From assembly GCF_036370855.1 (NCBI RefSeq), contig NC_088099.1, positions 72,147,218-72,211,217 of the forward strand: a stretch of DNA of 64,000 bases. Reading direction: 5' to 3'. The position numbers and the translations under genes were made by a program. Numbering within the stretch: position 1 is the first letter of the stretch; each line of letters begins with the position of its first letter. Positions 51,799 to 64,000 of this stretch are shown here, one piece after another. Source of the DNA: Dromaius novaehollandiae. Taxonomy: Eukaryota; Chordata; Aves; Casuariiformes; Dromaiidae. The notes beneath the pieces were generated by a model. That model was not told the DNA's origin and did not search any database. It saw nothing but the letters and a program-made list of their open reading frames with translations.

Positions 51799-52028
51799 AG
51801 TGTGACACAGTCAGTTTTAGAAGCACAGAACAAAATATTTACAGCTTCCTTTTCCTGTCTCCTTCCTTTGTAACATGTTTCCTTTAGCAGCAGGCAGAGT
51901 ACAGAAAGATAGCAGATCAGATATGGAAGTTAGACAATCCCCTGGCCGATGAGGGGGTTTGCACTGGCATTGCAGGCAACCCTGACTGACTGAATGCCTG
52001 GCATTTCAGAAAGAAGCCTGACTCCTCT

Positions 52029-52048
52029 CCCCCCCCCCCCCCCCCCCC
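52029..52048 (+). repeat. Homopolymer run of 20 C
   Basis: Twenty consecutive C residues are followed by ACCC. Homopolymer C runs of this length are rare and unstable. Its exact length in the assembly is doubtful. Confidence 0.9.
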
Positions 52049-53855
52049 ACCCTTTGGATTTGAAGAAACTTCACAGTATCACAGTATTTGATATGTCTTA
52101 AAACTGCATATCTGCTGCCATGTAAGAAGCTTGCCTTTAATTTAGAAAGATACTCTAGATAAATGCTACCTCACCAGTATTTACTAAAAGTCTTTCTCAA
52201 ATCAACAGCTATGCAGTACAGTCAGAACTATACGCATGCAGAACAATTTTAGGCTTTTTGACGTCTTCACAAAGCTAGTGGTGGATACCCATTTTCAGAC
52301 TTTGAGAATGATTACATGATATCTTGGCAGGCCAAGATGACAGTATGCAGCTGGTAAGCTGTTTCTAGCTGTCATAAGTGTTTGAAAAGGAAAAAACAAA
52401 GGCTTGCTTTAATGAGGCCTACAGCAGTAGCAAACTGAAGTTATAAACACATTTGCTTCTATTTGAAATTTCCAGTGAACTTTTTTCTTACTTTACATTC
52501 CTTTTTTAAACACATCTTGCTGTCTGCCCTTATAATTTCAACCGCTGCTGTGTGCTGTCTTGTGTAAAACTTACTGGGAGAGATTTAAGGGTTATTTTTT
52601 GTTTGTTTGTTTTTGGGGTGTTCTTTTTATCTTTATCCCATGTATCCTTTGAATTTTTCCTTGAAGAAAGAAACTGTTTCCTCTAAATACAACCATTTGG
52701 TTGAGTGTAAAAGTGTTAATTGGGGCATTTATTTACTCTGCCGAATTAAATTCCACAGTGATTCTACACAGAGCTTCAGCAAATCCAGTATTTTTTCTTC
52801 TGAAAGCCTACGCAGGTGGCGTCAGTACTGGATATTCTGTTTACAAATCATTAATGAAGTGATTGTGGCTTTTTTCATTTGCTCACACTTTTGAACCGCT
52901 CAGAGTGACACATTCCTAAATAGGGAACACAAGAGTAGAGAGAAGCACACAATAGCCTTATTATGGGGGCCACACAAACACTGGTAATGCCGAGGGTTTA
53001 TATTAACCCAATCAATTAAAGATGTGCGGAAAGAGTTCAGCTAGTAGGGGACTGGGAAAAAACGGTACACAGCAATGAGTTGCTAGGCATGTTAATCTGG
53101 ACTCTGAAATTTTCCCTTAGTGCTATATCTGAGCTTTCTTCCTGCACAATAAAAGGTTCCTTTCAAAGCTAAGAGTCCTTAGCAGTACAGCCACTGGAAG
53201 TCACTGAATTCTCTGAATGAAATAAATGCCTTGCTTTAATTTCTATAAGGCTTGTGTAAATTTCCTTCAGTACTAAACTATTAGAATTCTGAAGGAAAAA
53301 TGCATATATTAGGTTATACTGTATCCCTATTGTGTACTAAACATCAACTCATGCTTCTGATATGGAGTTTAAAAGCCTAAATAAAGTGTAGAGCTCCTGC
53401 TGGGCAAACAAGCTGAACTGGCCCAAAGAAGTAACCTTTTTGTTAAGAATTCTCATTTGAATAAACAGCATGGTAGAACCATTGAATGCAGATGGCTTAA
53501 GTGTTCATGTTCTTCAGGAAGAAAAAATAAGTCTTAGTAACTTTATTCTTTTACAAATTAAATAATATTTTATAAAGAACAAGTTCTCCCAACTTCTCAC
53601 AGATTGTATAGCAGAAATAAAAAACTAGTAGCTAACTATATAGTTCATATTCATGGCTGAATCAAGATGAAACCAATATTTAGATTTTATTCTGTAATTC
53701 TCCTGTTCCATGCTTGTCTATGCAAACTCACGCACACAGAGAAGGACACGGTTCAAAAAGCTACATAAGAAGTCTCCAAGGTGTAAATGAAAAGTCTGTG
53801 CTTAGGTTCTCCATTATTTTTCTGTTCCGTACTCAGTCGTAATACTTTTTGAATT

Positions 53856-53885
53856 GATTCATATCGATTCATATTGATTCATATT
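53856..53885 (+). repeat. Three tandem copies of a 10-bp unit
   Basis: GATTCATATC, GATTCATATT, GATTCATATT in direct tandem. Each unit contains an ATTCAT core. The array is small, and no function is evident beyond possible clustered binding. Confidence 0.9.
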
Positions 53886-55191
53886 ACGAGATTAACAAGT
53901 GGCTATGGAAGATTTAGCCCAACACGTAGTCTTTTCAGAAGCTTTACTTCAACTTTCATTGCATTCCCTATGGTTTGCCAAGTAGACATTTTTCTTCCTG
54001 TTGGCAGAATGCTGATCCTGTTTGTCTCTTTGCCAGTGAGCAGGTGAGGGAAACTCCACCGATGATGCAAAGAGCTCATGGGGCTATCTTAGATGGAATG
54101 TAACAACTGAGAGATGTAAACATTAATTTGGGATACCATTTAATAACATGCCATTGTGCAAATGAAATCAAGAGCTGACTGTGCTCAGCTGTACAATACA
54201 TATCCCATTCTTTATGTCTTCTATAGGAGGTGAATAAGCTATTAATTGTTGTGCCAAGCACCAACCAGCTAGTTAAACAGGTCTTTCCCCCCCTAACCCC
54301 ATACTGTAAAAACTGGATTAGTTTTAATTCTTACTGGTGAGTATCTATTTTTCTTGAAGAGATATTTCTTTGATCTGAGATATTCTGAATAGAAACTCGT
54401 GCACAAAAGTGTTAAAGACATTGAGAGGGTTCTTTAGCTCTCCAAAGAAATGACTGAAGGGCAAGTATGAAAGATCTGGGGGGGGGACAGGGGGTGCAAA
54501 ATAAAAACTTCTGACAAAAAAAAAATTCTTTGTAAGTGTCTGCTGAATACAGTGTCTCTATACATGCTAATTAACAAAAATAAAAGACTAGGACTTGTGA
54601 AAAGTTGTGGAGAAGAGAAGGAAAATTGCCAAGAGACAATCAAGTAATCTGATTACATTTATATCAGAAAAGTATTACTTCTAATCAACATCTCCTGTAA
54701 AACTGGACATCTGCACAGGAAAAAAAAAGGTTGGGAATGAACTATCTGACCTGTGCACCAAAACACTCAAGACAGAACTTTCCTCCAGCCATTATGTTAC
54801 CGTTTGGTCCCATAAGGTGAGATATATTTCTACCATGTTGTAAACAGCAGTAGTCTTTATTTAATTTTTATTTTTGTGATAATCTCATATCACTTTCTAT
54901 AGTTGTCTAGGTCTATATATTTGAACTATATATGAACTAATTTATTTCTCTTATTTTTCCAAGGAAAAAGAAAAAAAGGCATGAACACTGATTGCAGTTG
55001 CTAGACTGAACATACAAAGAAGAGAGAAGCGAAATTATCTCCCCAGCAACATGGGATAGTCTGTAAGCAGGGAAAAAACTCTAGGGCCAGAATAAAACCA
55101 TCTGATAAAAAAGGTATCCATGTTTGATTTTTCACATGGAAGTGTCTGGTTTCCTTCCCTTTTTCATGGTGGATGCCTGGCATTTTTTACA

Positions 55192-55217
55192 GTTGAAGGT
55201 CACTGTTGAAGGTCACT
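55192..55217 (+). repeat. 13-bp direct tandem duplication
   Basis: GTTGAAGGTCACT occurs twice in a row without change; each copy contains AGGTCA, a nuclear-receptor half-site. Confidence 0.9.
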
Positions 55218-58200
55218 GTGTCCACAGAGGGTGGAACAATGAACTAAGAGTCACTAGTACAAATATATTTTCTAGCTAGAGCTAAAAAGTCATAATATAA
55301 ACATGCACATAGTACTAGATCTTTTAAAAATATTAGTCATTCCTACTGTAAACTTGGAGGAATATGTACATTCAGTCTGATGTTTTGTTGGACCTTGTCA
55401 TATTTCTAGCTAGAAATAGCAAACCTAACAGGTTATTTATGAAGTTTTATTTGTATTGAGAAGATGTTAATCTGTCTTGCTAAGTAGCCTCAAGTCTTAA
55501 GTCTCAAGCTCATAAAGTAAAAATCATTCAAAAGCTAAAGAAAGTGAAAAAAAAGAGTGACTAGTTAAAGCTACTAAGATACATAGCATTAGTTAATTAG
55601 AACTCTTCTGCATCATGTCCAAGTGGAAACTTGATGATTGTCACAGCTTAAACTATTGTAGCTCAAATAAACAGCAGTTTAACATCAGCAGGCAAAACAG
55701 GTAGCTATTCAAGATAATAAAATGGATCATATTACTACATGTCAGTTACATTTTTAAAAAGAAAACTACTTTCGCATGTACTATTTCTATATGTTTCTAA
55801 AACAAGTTTCAGGAAAAATTCTGGTCTTTTTGCTTTTGTTTTCCTTTTTTCACCTCAGGATCAAAGTTTCCCAACTTTTTAAAATTATCATTCCAATATG
55901 AAAGATGGAAGAACAAAATCCAAAATTAATCGTCCAAATACTTATCTAAGCTGAAAAGGACTGTAAATTCTGAGTGTGTCAGCTATGGTACTTTAAAGGC
56001 TTTTCAAGTCAGTTACTCTAATTTTCCTCTATATTTAGCCTCTGTTATTTTGTACAAGGACAAACCCGGAATCGAAATTTGAAGATAATCTTACTTTGTC
56101 TTTCTGGGCACTGTCCTGTCTGTCTCTCCTGACCTGAAATGAAGGCAGCCCTAAGCTCCACCAAGTCACAGCCTACCTTCATACTGGCATGGCATTCTGT
56201 AATTTTCCTGACATTTCAAAAAAGAGCGTGAAATGCAAGGTACAACACATCCTCCTTAGCACTTTTCCTGGGGGCATGTTGGTGACTTTACTAGCAAGGC
56301 TCAGCATCTGAATCCCAAAGGTAGACATTTCATGGGCATAACACAGGTGTCTAATTCAGAGCTGCGGACTCTATTAGACATTAAAAGATACCTAAAATAA
56401 AGGCATCATGATATCTAAGGTTTTTCTTGGATCTACTTACCCCACCCTAAGTCTGAATCTGTTGAAACTGAAAGGCATAATGACTTAACTCTGATAACAT
56501 GTTGAGATCATATCAAGTAATTGAAAGAAACCTCAGAAATGGCTGAACTAAGGTAAGTGTTTCTGATACTACGTCTAACTGAGGAACAAAGATTAGCTAT
56601 TTAGCCCATCACTCATTCTCAAAGTCTTTGGTTCAATAACCTAGTAAGAAGGAAGCAGAGTTTGATACTGAGGATGAAAATGGGGCTGCCACCATATTCC
56701 TTGTCCTAAGGAATGCTTTGATTAGACTAAGCCAGACAGAAGGTCCCATATGACATGTCTTGGAACTTTAAAATGCTCAACATCTCTTTTAAAGAGAGAA
56801 TTATGCTTCTGCTGCCTTCTTTTCCTCTATAGGCCTTTTCCTACTCCTCTTCTTGACCCACCTCTTTCTGCTTTCTATTCTCTAAATACGTGCCTCTCTT
56901 GCAATACTACCATGACAAAAAAGACACAGAAGGTCTGGCCATGCAAACAGAGAAGGAGGCTTTCAGATGTCAGTGCTTCAGGGAATGAATTATAAAATGC
57001 CACTCAGGAGACAGTCGTCTTTTGAAAAATTTCCTATACTGATATGTAGCCAGACAACTGTGACAGCAGGATACTCAGGCAGGGCAAACACCTTTTCTGT
57101 CTGGTAAGAATTATTCACTGTTTGTTGCTTGTGTATAGAGGGATGTTATGCACACTTCTGTATTTCCACTAACCACTTAACATCACCTTGCATTTCCAAT
57201 TTCTTCTCTGTTGCTCTCCCAAACATGCGTGTTACCACTTTTCATCAGGCTCTTCACTGATACATAAATGCCAGAACATTTGACCTAATATGAATGATAT
57301 GCAACATAGAATAATCTTGGACAACCCCTTCACTGATAATAGATTTTTCATAATACTCGAAATAAAAGTGAACTGTATTAATGTAGCCTTTCAGTGGAAA
57401 AGAACTTGGGAAAAACTGAGTATTATTACAATATTATTATTTTTGAAGAAGAAGGAAGAAGATTTGGTTTTAACTATATTAACATGCAGAAAATGGAAAA
57501 CTTTCCAAAAATACTCTATTGGTTATTATTTACTACAAATCAAACCATCCTGCCCTAAAGGCGAACTTATAAAATTCCATGCCAGCTTAACCTGGAAAAA
57601 AATTAGGAAATTACACCAACATAATTATTACTCAAAATCACCTGACAAGTGGCTGGGACTGTGATTAACAGAATCAGACATCAAATGGAAAAACAAACTC
57701 TCAGAAGTTAAACACTTCACAAATATGGTACTCTTGTTACTATATCTTCAAGAAGACTCTCCAGAATCACTGCCATCTTCTTTTGATCCAGAAAGAGTTT
57801 TAGCAGAAAAAAGAATCAAGCATCCAATCCTCCCCCACTCATTACTGTGAAGACATTTCACTGCATGATATGCTCTGAGAAGTGACAAGTGTTTGCTACA
57901 AAACTTTAAACTAGGCAAAACTCATCTGTTCTCAGGTTTCATTACAGATTGAAAACTCCACTTTGTTAAGCTTGTGCACAATTTTGGTAAATGCATATGA
58001 TAAAGAAAGAGGAAATCACCCTTTTGCCCATGAATGAAATGCAGCCTCTTGTGTAACACTGACGTTATCCTGCAAGCAAGATAACAGAGAATTTTTGGAG
58101 AAATTAAAGGCCATTTTTAGATAAGCATTAAAATGCACAGAGACAAGGAAGAATTTTGCCTCATAAGCAATGTTCTGGTGTTATGAGGAAATTCATGTAA

Positions 58201-58499
58201 AAATGGCATGTTAAAATTTCCCCTTTTAGATTTCAAATTGGCAAAAAAATATCCAAAAGCACTGACTTATTGAAAAATAAATCATTACATTGAGTTTTAT
58301 TAAAATAATTATTAAAATGTGTTGCAGCTTAGAAAGCATGGATTCGTTTCCAGTACAGCAGAGTAATTATTTCTAGGAGACTTCAAAAGTAACTTTCTTT
58401 TCTCTGCTTGCTTTCTATTTTCTCCTTTCAAGCTGTGAGGCAGGATGCTCACTGAACTCTCCTTTAGGAGGAAAAGACAAAAAATGTACAGATATGGAG

Positions 58500-58720
58500 G
58501 AAAAGGAAAAGTTTAGGAATGTGATAGTGACATGGAAAATGGCAATTTATGTGGACACATGAATTTATCTGGAATCTTGGCAAAAAGTTGCATTAGTAAT
58601 TAAATTATATCAAGGGTTTCTGATGCAGGATTAAATAAGCTAATTAGGTAAACAACATGGACCAAATCCTGAATTAATTTTATTAAGAGACTATCTTTTC
58701 TTCTAACAGTCATGTTAAGT
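58500..58720. promoter_or_regulatory. Candidate homeodomain/forkhead regulatory block
   Basis: The block contains TAATTA at 58641-58646 directly followed by GTAAACA at 58648-58654, giving a homeodomain core and a forkhead core side by side. Further TAATTAAAT and TTAATTTTATTA elements lie within 100 bp. Motifs like these are frequent by chance in AT-rich DNA, so the call is tentative. Confidence 0.25.
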
Positions 58721-61700
58721 CATGTGTCATCATGAAGAAGAAATTCAAGGAGGCCCTTGGAATTATTCAACCAATGAGCAATGGAAAAAAAAAGAGACAT
58801 GAGGTTGAATGAGAAACGGTTCATGAGGTATTAATATCTATGCCAGGCTCCCAACCAACCTGGCAGAAGCCCCATTGATTGACATATTTGCAGCTGGGTT
58901 TCACCAAATTCTCAGACCTGACCTCTGAGAAGCAATAGACTTTAGAGTGCTAGACGTTCTGATGTACCTTTCTGCTAGCACAGGCATTTTCCATCCATAA
59001 CTTCCGTGATTTACCTTTTACAATTACTTCATCATTTGGCCTTGAGACTTTTCAACTGAAAATGAGGAGGCCTTTAATGTGATTTGTTCTGGGTGACTTG
59101 TGTGGCCTGGTATGAAATTAAGGAATTCACTTTCCACCATCTCTCTTCTATTTCTGAAAACTCTATCAATTGTTACCAAGGATCCCATAACTGTGTTTCT
59201 AACAAAGATTACACTGATATTTCTGTCCAGCTACATGTCCTGCAGGGCTGTTCTGTGGTCCTCCAATCAGTAAAAATGTAATAACATTTTCACATAGTCA
59301 ATATTTAATTCTGCAAATGCAACTGGTAGTTGTAATCTAGGTTATTAACCACACAGTGATTTATGATGGAGGGCAGACAGTGGAGGGGTACAGAGCACTA
59401 GGAAGGTCCTCTGGTGACAATAAAAAAGTTATAAATTTCATAGCTCTGCCTGAGAAATGTATTTATATCCTATTTTAAGAATAGCTTTTTATAAATTTTA
59501 ATGATCCATGTTATTAATGGTGCTGTCATCATTACTGCCTGTGCAAGACTGCAGTCTTTTTTTTTACTTCTTACACTTTTCCATCAGCTGAAAGTCTTAT
59601 ATTTTTTAAAAAGCTCTTATTAGCAGTCTGCCAAAAAATCTTTAAGAGTTATAAGTCTATCTTTCTTTCATTGGGCTGCAAAGACTGTAAGGAATAGTTT
59701 GCATAAAGTTTTATGGCCAAGGCAAAGGTTAGGCTAATTGGATAGAAAACAATTGCTTCTCTATCATGTTTACAAAGCCTTAGTCAATACATAGGAATAA
59801 AACTAGCACCATATCAAAAAGAGGAATTTATACATGAAAATTGTTCTTTTAATAGTATAGTATACAGTAACTAGGGTAACTAGAAGATAGATGGTTATAT
59901 ATCAAAGATCTAATATAGAAATGTAGGGTACTGTACATGTAGACTGCCCATACAATGAGAGAAAGCAGTAGTATTCACAAACCCCCCCAAATTTTTACTT
60001 AGATCAAAAATACATTGTCAAAAATACAAGAATTCTTTTTCACATTTGGCCAAGTTTGCCAAAGGAAGCTAGCCTTTTCCACTGCCTGATATTTGAGCAA
60101 CTTTCCCATTTATCTGACATTCACATTTTAAAAATTCAAAAAGCGGTTTGGGAACCGACTAAAAGGAAAAAGAAAACAGAGGAAGGAGCACTATTTCAAC
60201 TCTGTTCATTTCCTACTAGTCACCTCTAAAAGCAACAACATAACCCTACAGCAACCACCTACTTTACCCAGCTCAAGCATCCCACCCAGCCCAGGAAACC
60301 AACAAAATATAAATGGTTCACAAATACCTGACCTATGGACATGGAAGGAAGGGATAGACCTCTGACTCACAAGTTCAGTACTGAAGAGACAGAGCCTTAG
60401 AGGACTGTGTATGTAAGTCACACAGGCCCACAACCATTACTGAGTTAAAAGCATAAGTAATTTTAATCGGACTAGTAAAAATAAAGCTATCAGGCATTCT
60501 GATGCTCTAGTGAGTGCAGCTGTACAGCTAAAGTAGTCATGGTAAAGGAGATAAGTCAGTTGCAGAAAGGTCCTTTGGAATCACGACTGCTCTTTATCTT
60601 TCATTTTAAAATATCAAAATATCTTAAATATCAAAATAACAAAAGTATCTTCAGTTTAAAATATCAAAAAGGCAATGTAAACTTCCTATAAATATCCAGG
60701 TAAATAACGGTACCTGCTATTTTATAAGTGTCAGTTTCAAATGTTGGTTTTTTTAAAGCATGAAAACGCAACTATGCAACACTGAATCACTATTTTCTAC
60801 AATTATCATTCTTTAGAAAGAGCTTATTTATTATTTTTCTCTCCTTTAATTTGGTACAAACTCTGTTTCAAGTTGATACAATAAGATTATTTTTTCCCTT
60901 ATCTTTTAGCTATTTATCGTATTTATGGAATTGGAGCACGAATATTTACGTTGTTAGTAAAGCCAACATTCCACTGCAAATAGTGATTTCACATTTCCAG
61001 CTCAACTTGAAATCTGTGGTTTACCTCAGTACTTATGAGCTGAAGCATAAATATTTTCCTTTGTCCATTATACTTCTGTTTCATTCTGGCTTCAAGTTTT
61101 GGACACTCAGAGTCCAGTCCAAGGTGAGCCCTGGACAAAAAGTGTAAGTGCCAATCAATCTGAATTCAGAGGATGAGGGAGGAGAAAGACACTAGACAAA
61201 GTGATTTCAATGAAGACAGAAAATAAATTACTGCACTTTAAAGACCATAATGGCAAAGCATCACTAGACTGATCTAAATGCAATTGAAGCCCCATTATCA
61301 AGAATTCTAGGATTATTAGGGGTTTAATCCAAATTTGCTTTTATAGCAGCGGAAGTTTACATGCCATTCCTAATCTGAGAAAAAAACATCCTCTCTAGTG
61401 CTAAAAGAGAATTTGCTGTTCTTGCAGCCTAGTTCTCTTCCTTTCTTAAGCAAACTTCACTAACTATACCATACTACATTCCTCTAAACTCCTAAGGAAA
61501 TGATTTGAAATAGAAATGTATTTTCATTGACTAGAAACTGCTCCTAGAGAAATCAACTGTTAAGCCAAAACAACTAAAAGTGTAATTCATTTTTAATACA
61601 GATTTTTCTAGCTTTCTTTTTTTAACAGATAGGACCCGCACAATACTTGATATATGTTAATGCTTATCTCAATTTTGAATAATTTTATTTAGTAATGTAA

Positions 61701-64000
61701 TAAGGAAGTTGAATACTAGTTTGGGGAGATCAGATAACATTGACGGTTAACAACTGTTGTGTCACAAGCAGTATGATACCCATCTAAACTTATGATATCT
61801 GTCTCAGTAAGATTAAGTAGGAGAAAGTCTATAAACTATTAAAGAATAAGTCTGATTGTTGGAATGCTTTTTCCAATTGAACTTTTTACAGAAAGTTTGC
61901 CTAAAACTCCAGTACTGGGAAATTCACTGGTTCATAAGCAAAGCAAGCAGAATTTGGGTTCAGCCTGGCTTAGAAAAAAAAACTATTTTGTTCCTGATAA
62001 TAAGTTGCTTTCACAACACAACACTATAACACTATGTATGCAATGCAAGAATGCTAAACAGTGGGTTTTTGATGCATGAATGAAAAAAGGTTTTATTCAA
62101 GGTGATTACAGAGTACTCTATTGATTTAAGTAGTGGGTATAAACTCTTAACTTTCTTTTAAATGATTACAGAACAGGACTACTCCTGCTAGTGACATGAT
62201 CTAAAATTGAAAACATACAGTTCCAAGACATCTGCACTTGCTCATAGAGGCTATTATTGTATTTTAAGGAGTAAGTAGGCAAAAGAACCAATTATCATAG
62301 AGGAAAAGGTGATGGGTTAGTCCCGCTTATCCTGAAGGCAGATTTTTATCAAGATTCAGCAAAAGAAACAGGAACCTGTCTTGGTGGGAGTAGTTTGTTC
62401 CACTTGAGTTCTTAAACTTTAGCTAACTTAAAATATTTTTTTTTTAAAAAAAAGCAAACTGGTTGATATACATTTGAAAGCTGAGAGGAAAAAGAAGGGA
62501 TTTCTCAGTTGTAACATCATATGGAGGCATTCCAGAAAGAAAGCATGGAACCATAAGAAGAATATGGAAATATTAGGAAGCCTCACTGCAATTCTAGGAG
62601 TCCTCTTTGAAAGCTTCCAGCAACATTTTCAAAAGTAAGCATACTTGCCATCTCAAGATGATACAGGAGTCTTCCTATTCGATACACAGAGAAAGTTAAG
62701 AAGCAAAAAATGTGATCAGCAAAAACTGGCCTGCTTCCTAGGGAGCTGCTGAAAGTTCACAGTAGAAAGTATCAAGAAGAGTGTGACTTGAGCTCATTTA
62801 AGGAGATTTCTGGCAAATAGGTACATCTCTCTGCTAGTCAGAGCCATAACCTCTTTCTTCAGCCAGTCCTTTCTTACAAAGCTGCTGAAGGACGTTTGTG
62901 CTCCCCTCTCATATAACAGCCTCTTGATGTCAACAGTGGTTCCTAAACACACCGGAGCACAGGTCCACTGTCAATCTACAAGGCTTCTGGTGATCACTGC
63001 AGCCCTTCATGGACTTCAGTTAAAAACACTTCTGCAGCCCTGATTCAGAGCTGTACTATGGCCTTGTAGCTGATCAGTTAACAAAGGACCACAGCTGCAG
63101 GCAGAGGGCTTACCTAGGTTATGGTAGACTTTTGCTGCACAAGAGAAGCAAAAACTGCATCTTTCCTTTCCTTTGACGGTATTGTCAGGGTATCGTCACA
63201 AAACCACCAGGTTATAGTGTATTCTTGGACAGGGATTCTTTGTCATTCCTCTCAAACCTATTCTCCTTTTTTCCAAAGCATAAAACACCTTCCATTTCTC
63301 CCACTGATTCCTCAAAATGACTGTTTATTTCCTTATTTATTTATTTATTTTTGCCTTCTACTGTGGAGTCTGAAGCAGTGATGAATACAACTTTTTGTTG
63401 CCTATCTTTACAGCAGAATCCTGTCTAGCAGCTAGCTTAGCTGGATTAAAAAAAATTATGTATTCAACTATAAAGTCTCATTGAATGATTGCCTTAGCTT
63501 TCACCCTTGCAGCCCTCCACATCCTTTCCTGTCCTGTCCCTCTGTATCTTTTAAGCTCACTTTCCTTTGTTTTTCTTTCTTTTTCTTCATCCCATTCTTC
63601 CTGCTGTTTCCCCATTCACTGCAACTGTCATAACAGAAGCGGAAACAATGAGGCCCTTCAAATTTGTCAAATGACTTGTCTGCTGTGGTTTTCTATATAA
63701 TTCTCTTCCACTTTATCTGCTTTGTCATTCCAGATAACAAGCATTTTTCTGCAAGGAATACTTCTGTATTTGTTGAGAGAGCAGTTAGCCTATTTTGGGT
63801 ACTGACACAACCTAAATCATCATCATCATCTTTTCTGGAAGAATTTCATACGTCTATCTGTATATATATATATACATTTGCAAGCCGAACAGGCCCTTCC
63901 TTTATTTATGAGAATGAAAATCTGGGATGACTTCCAGAAACTGCACGAGAAATAGATGAAGAATGCCAGATCCCACATTGGCAAGTGAAAAAGGACAGCC
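58721..64000. other. AT-rich non-coding DNA to the window end
   Basis: No gene is supported. The area 59400-59800 has several TAAT-type cores and GGCCAAGGCAAAGG-like sequence and may contain a conserved element. A T10A8 palindrome lies at 62436-62453, a (TTTA)n run at about 63333-63352 and a (TA)n run at 63860-63874. The last frames (63485-63930) are pyrimidine-rich and unrecognisable. Confidence 0.5.
63333..63352 (+). repeat. (TTTA)n tetranucleotide repeat
   Basis: About four TTTA units end in a T run. A short simple repeat. Confidence 0.85.

Larger units (their letters stand above)
52049..58499. other. Non-coding DNA with a possible conserved block at 52.8-53.2 kb
   Basis: No gene is supported. 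The part from about 52800 to 53180 has balanced composition and an ATCAATTA (PBX/HOX-type) core at 53011-53018, and it may be a conserved non-coding element. A G9 run lies at 54478-54486, a tandem 13-bp duplication at 55192-55217, and a small 10-bp array at 53856-53885. Near 56340-56400 a phrase recalls an old amniote repeat but cannot be assigned. Confidence 0.5.

Noticed and set aside
54478-54496. G9-ACA-G5 as a G-quadruplex
   Set aside because: There are not enough separate tracts for four runs of three G, so only a weak two-layer structure is possible.
55828-55858. Strong polypyrimidine tract ending CACCTCAG, acceptor-like
   Set aside because: The downstream sequence is AT-rich with no open frame and no donor nearby; isolated acceptor-like tracts are common by chance.
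57290-57664. 124-codon plus-strand frame
   Set aside because: Composition and sequence resemble no protein, and the frame lies in low-complexity AT-rich DNA.

Overview
This window looks like nuclear DNA from a vertebrate, most likely a bird. It is AT-rich, poor in CpG, and has no bacterial-style gene packing. Almost every open frame is short (60-130 codons), scattered over both strands, and shows no recognisable domain. In 64 kb I see no young interspersed repeats: no Alu- or B1-like SINEs, no L1 bodies and no clear LTR pairs. The recognisable transposon remains are two decayed CR1-type LINE pieces (about 2.55 kb and 38.6-38.9 kb) whose wording matches the sauropsid CR1 3' end, plus one or two weak tRNA-derived (MIR-like) SINE remnants. 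A low repeat load with CR1 remains is typical of avian genomes. The host assignment is an inference.

I could not identify any protein-coding gene, rRNA or tRNA with confidence. The window reads as an intergenic gene desert or the interior of a very large intron. Two places (47.77-47.86 kb and 51.43-51.80 kb) have acceptor-like and donor-like sites around a short open segment. They are reported only as weak exon candidates.

Layout: 0-12 kb is featureless AT-rich DNA with one CR1 3' end and small tandem duplications. At 12.17 kb there is an (AC)25 microsatellite, followed at 12.34-12.88 kb by the best candidate regulatory element, which has a perfect DR1 nuclear-receptor site and several SOX cores. 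Between 16.73 and 18.77 kb lies a perfect 52-bp inverted repeat whose arms are about 1.94 kb apart; this is the most unexpected structure in the window. At 20.34 kb there is a palindromic AGGTCA pair, at 22.74-23.02 kb three identical copies of a 95-bp unit, and at 23.7 kb another possible conserved block. At 37.53-37.96 kb a compact GC- and CpG-rich island stands out sharply from its surroundings. At 41.8-42.65 kb a homeobox-rich stretch is followed by a perfect RFX X-box. At 46.95-47.15 kb there is a 195-bp uninterrupted homopurine tract, and at 52.03 kb a 20-base C run. Several other blocks (45.85, 52.8-53.2, 58.5-58.7 and 59.4-59.8 kb) carry homeodomain, POU or forkhead cores and may be conserved non-coding elements.

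If the regulatory reading is right, the window is a distal enhancer landscape for a developmental gene outside it. Nothing inside the window identifies that gene. Conservation, repeat-library and RNA evidence would be needed and could not be consulted here.
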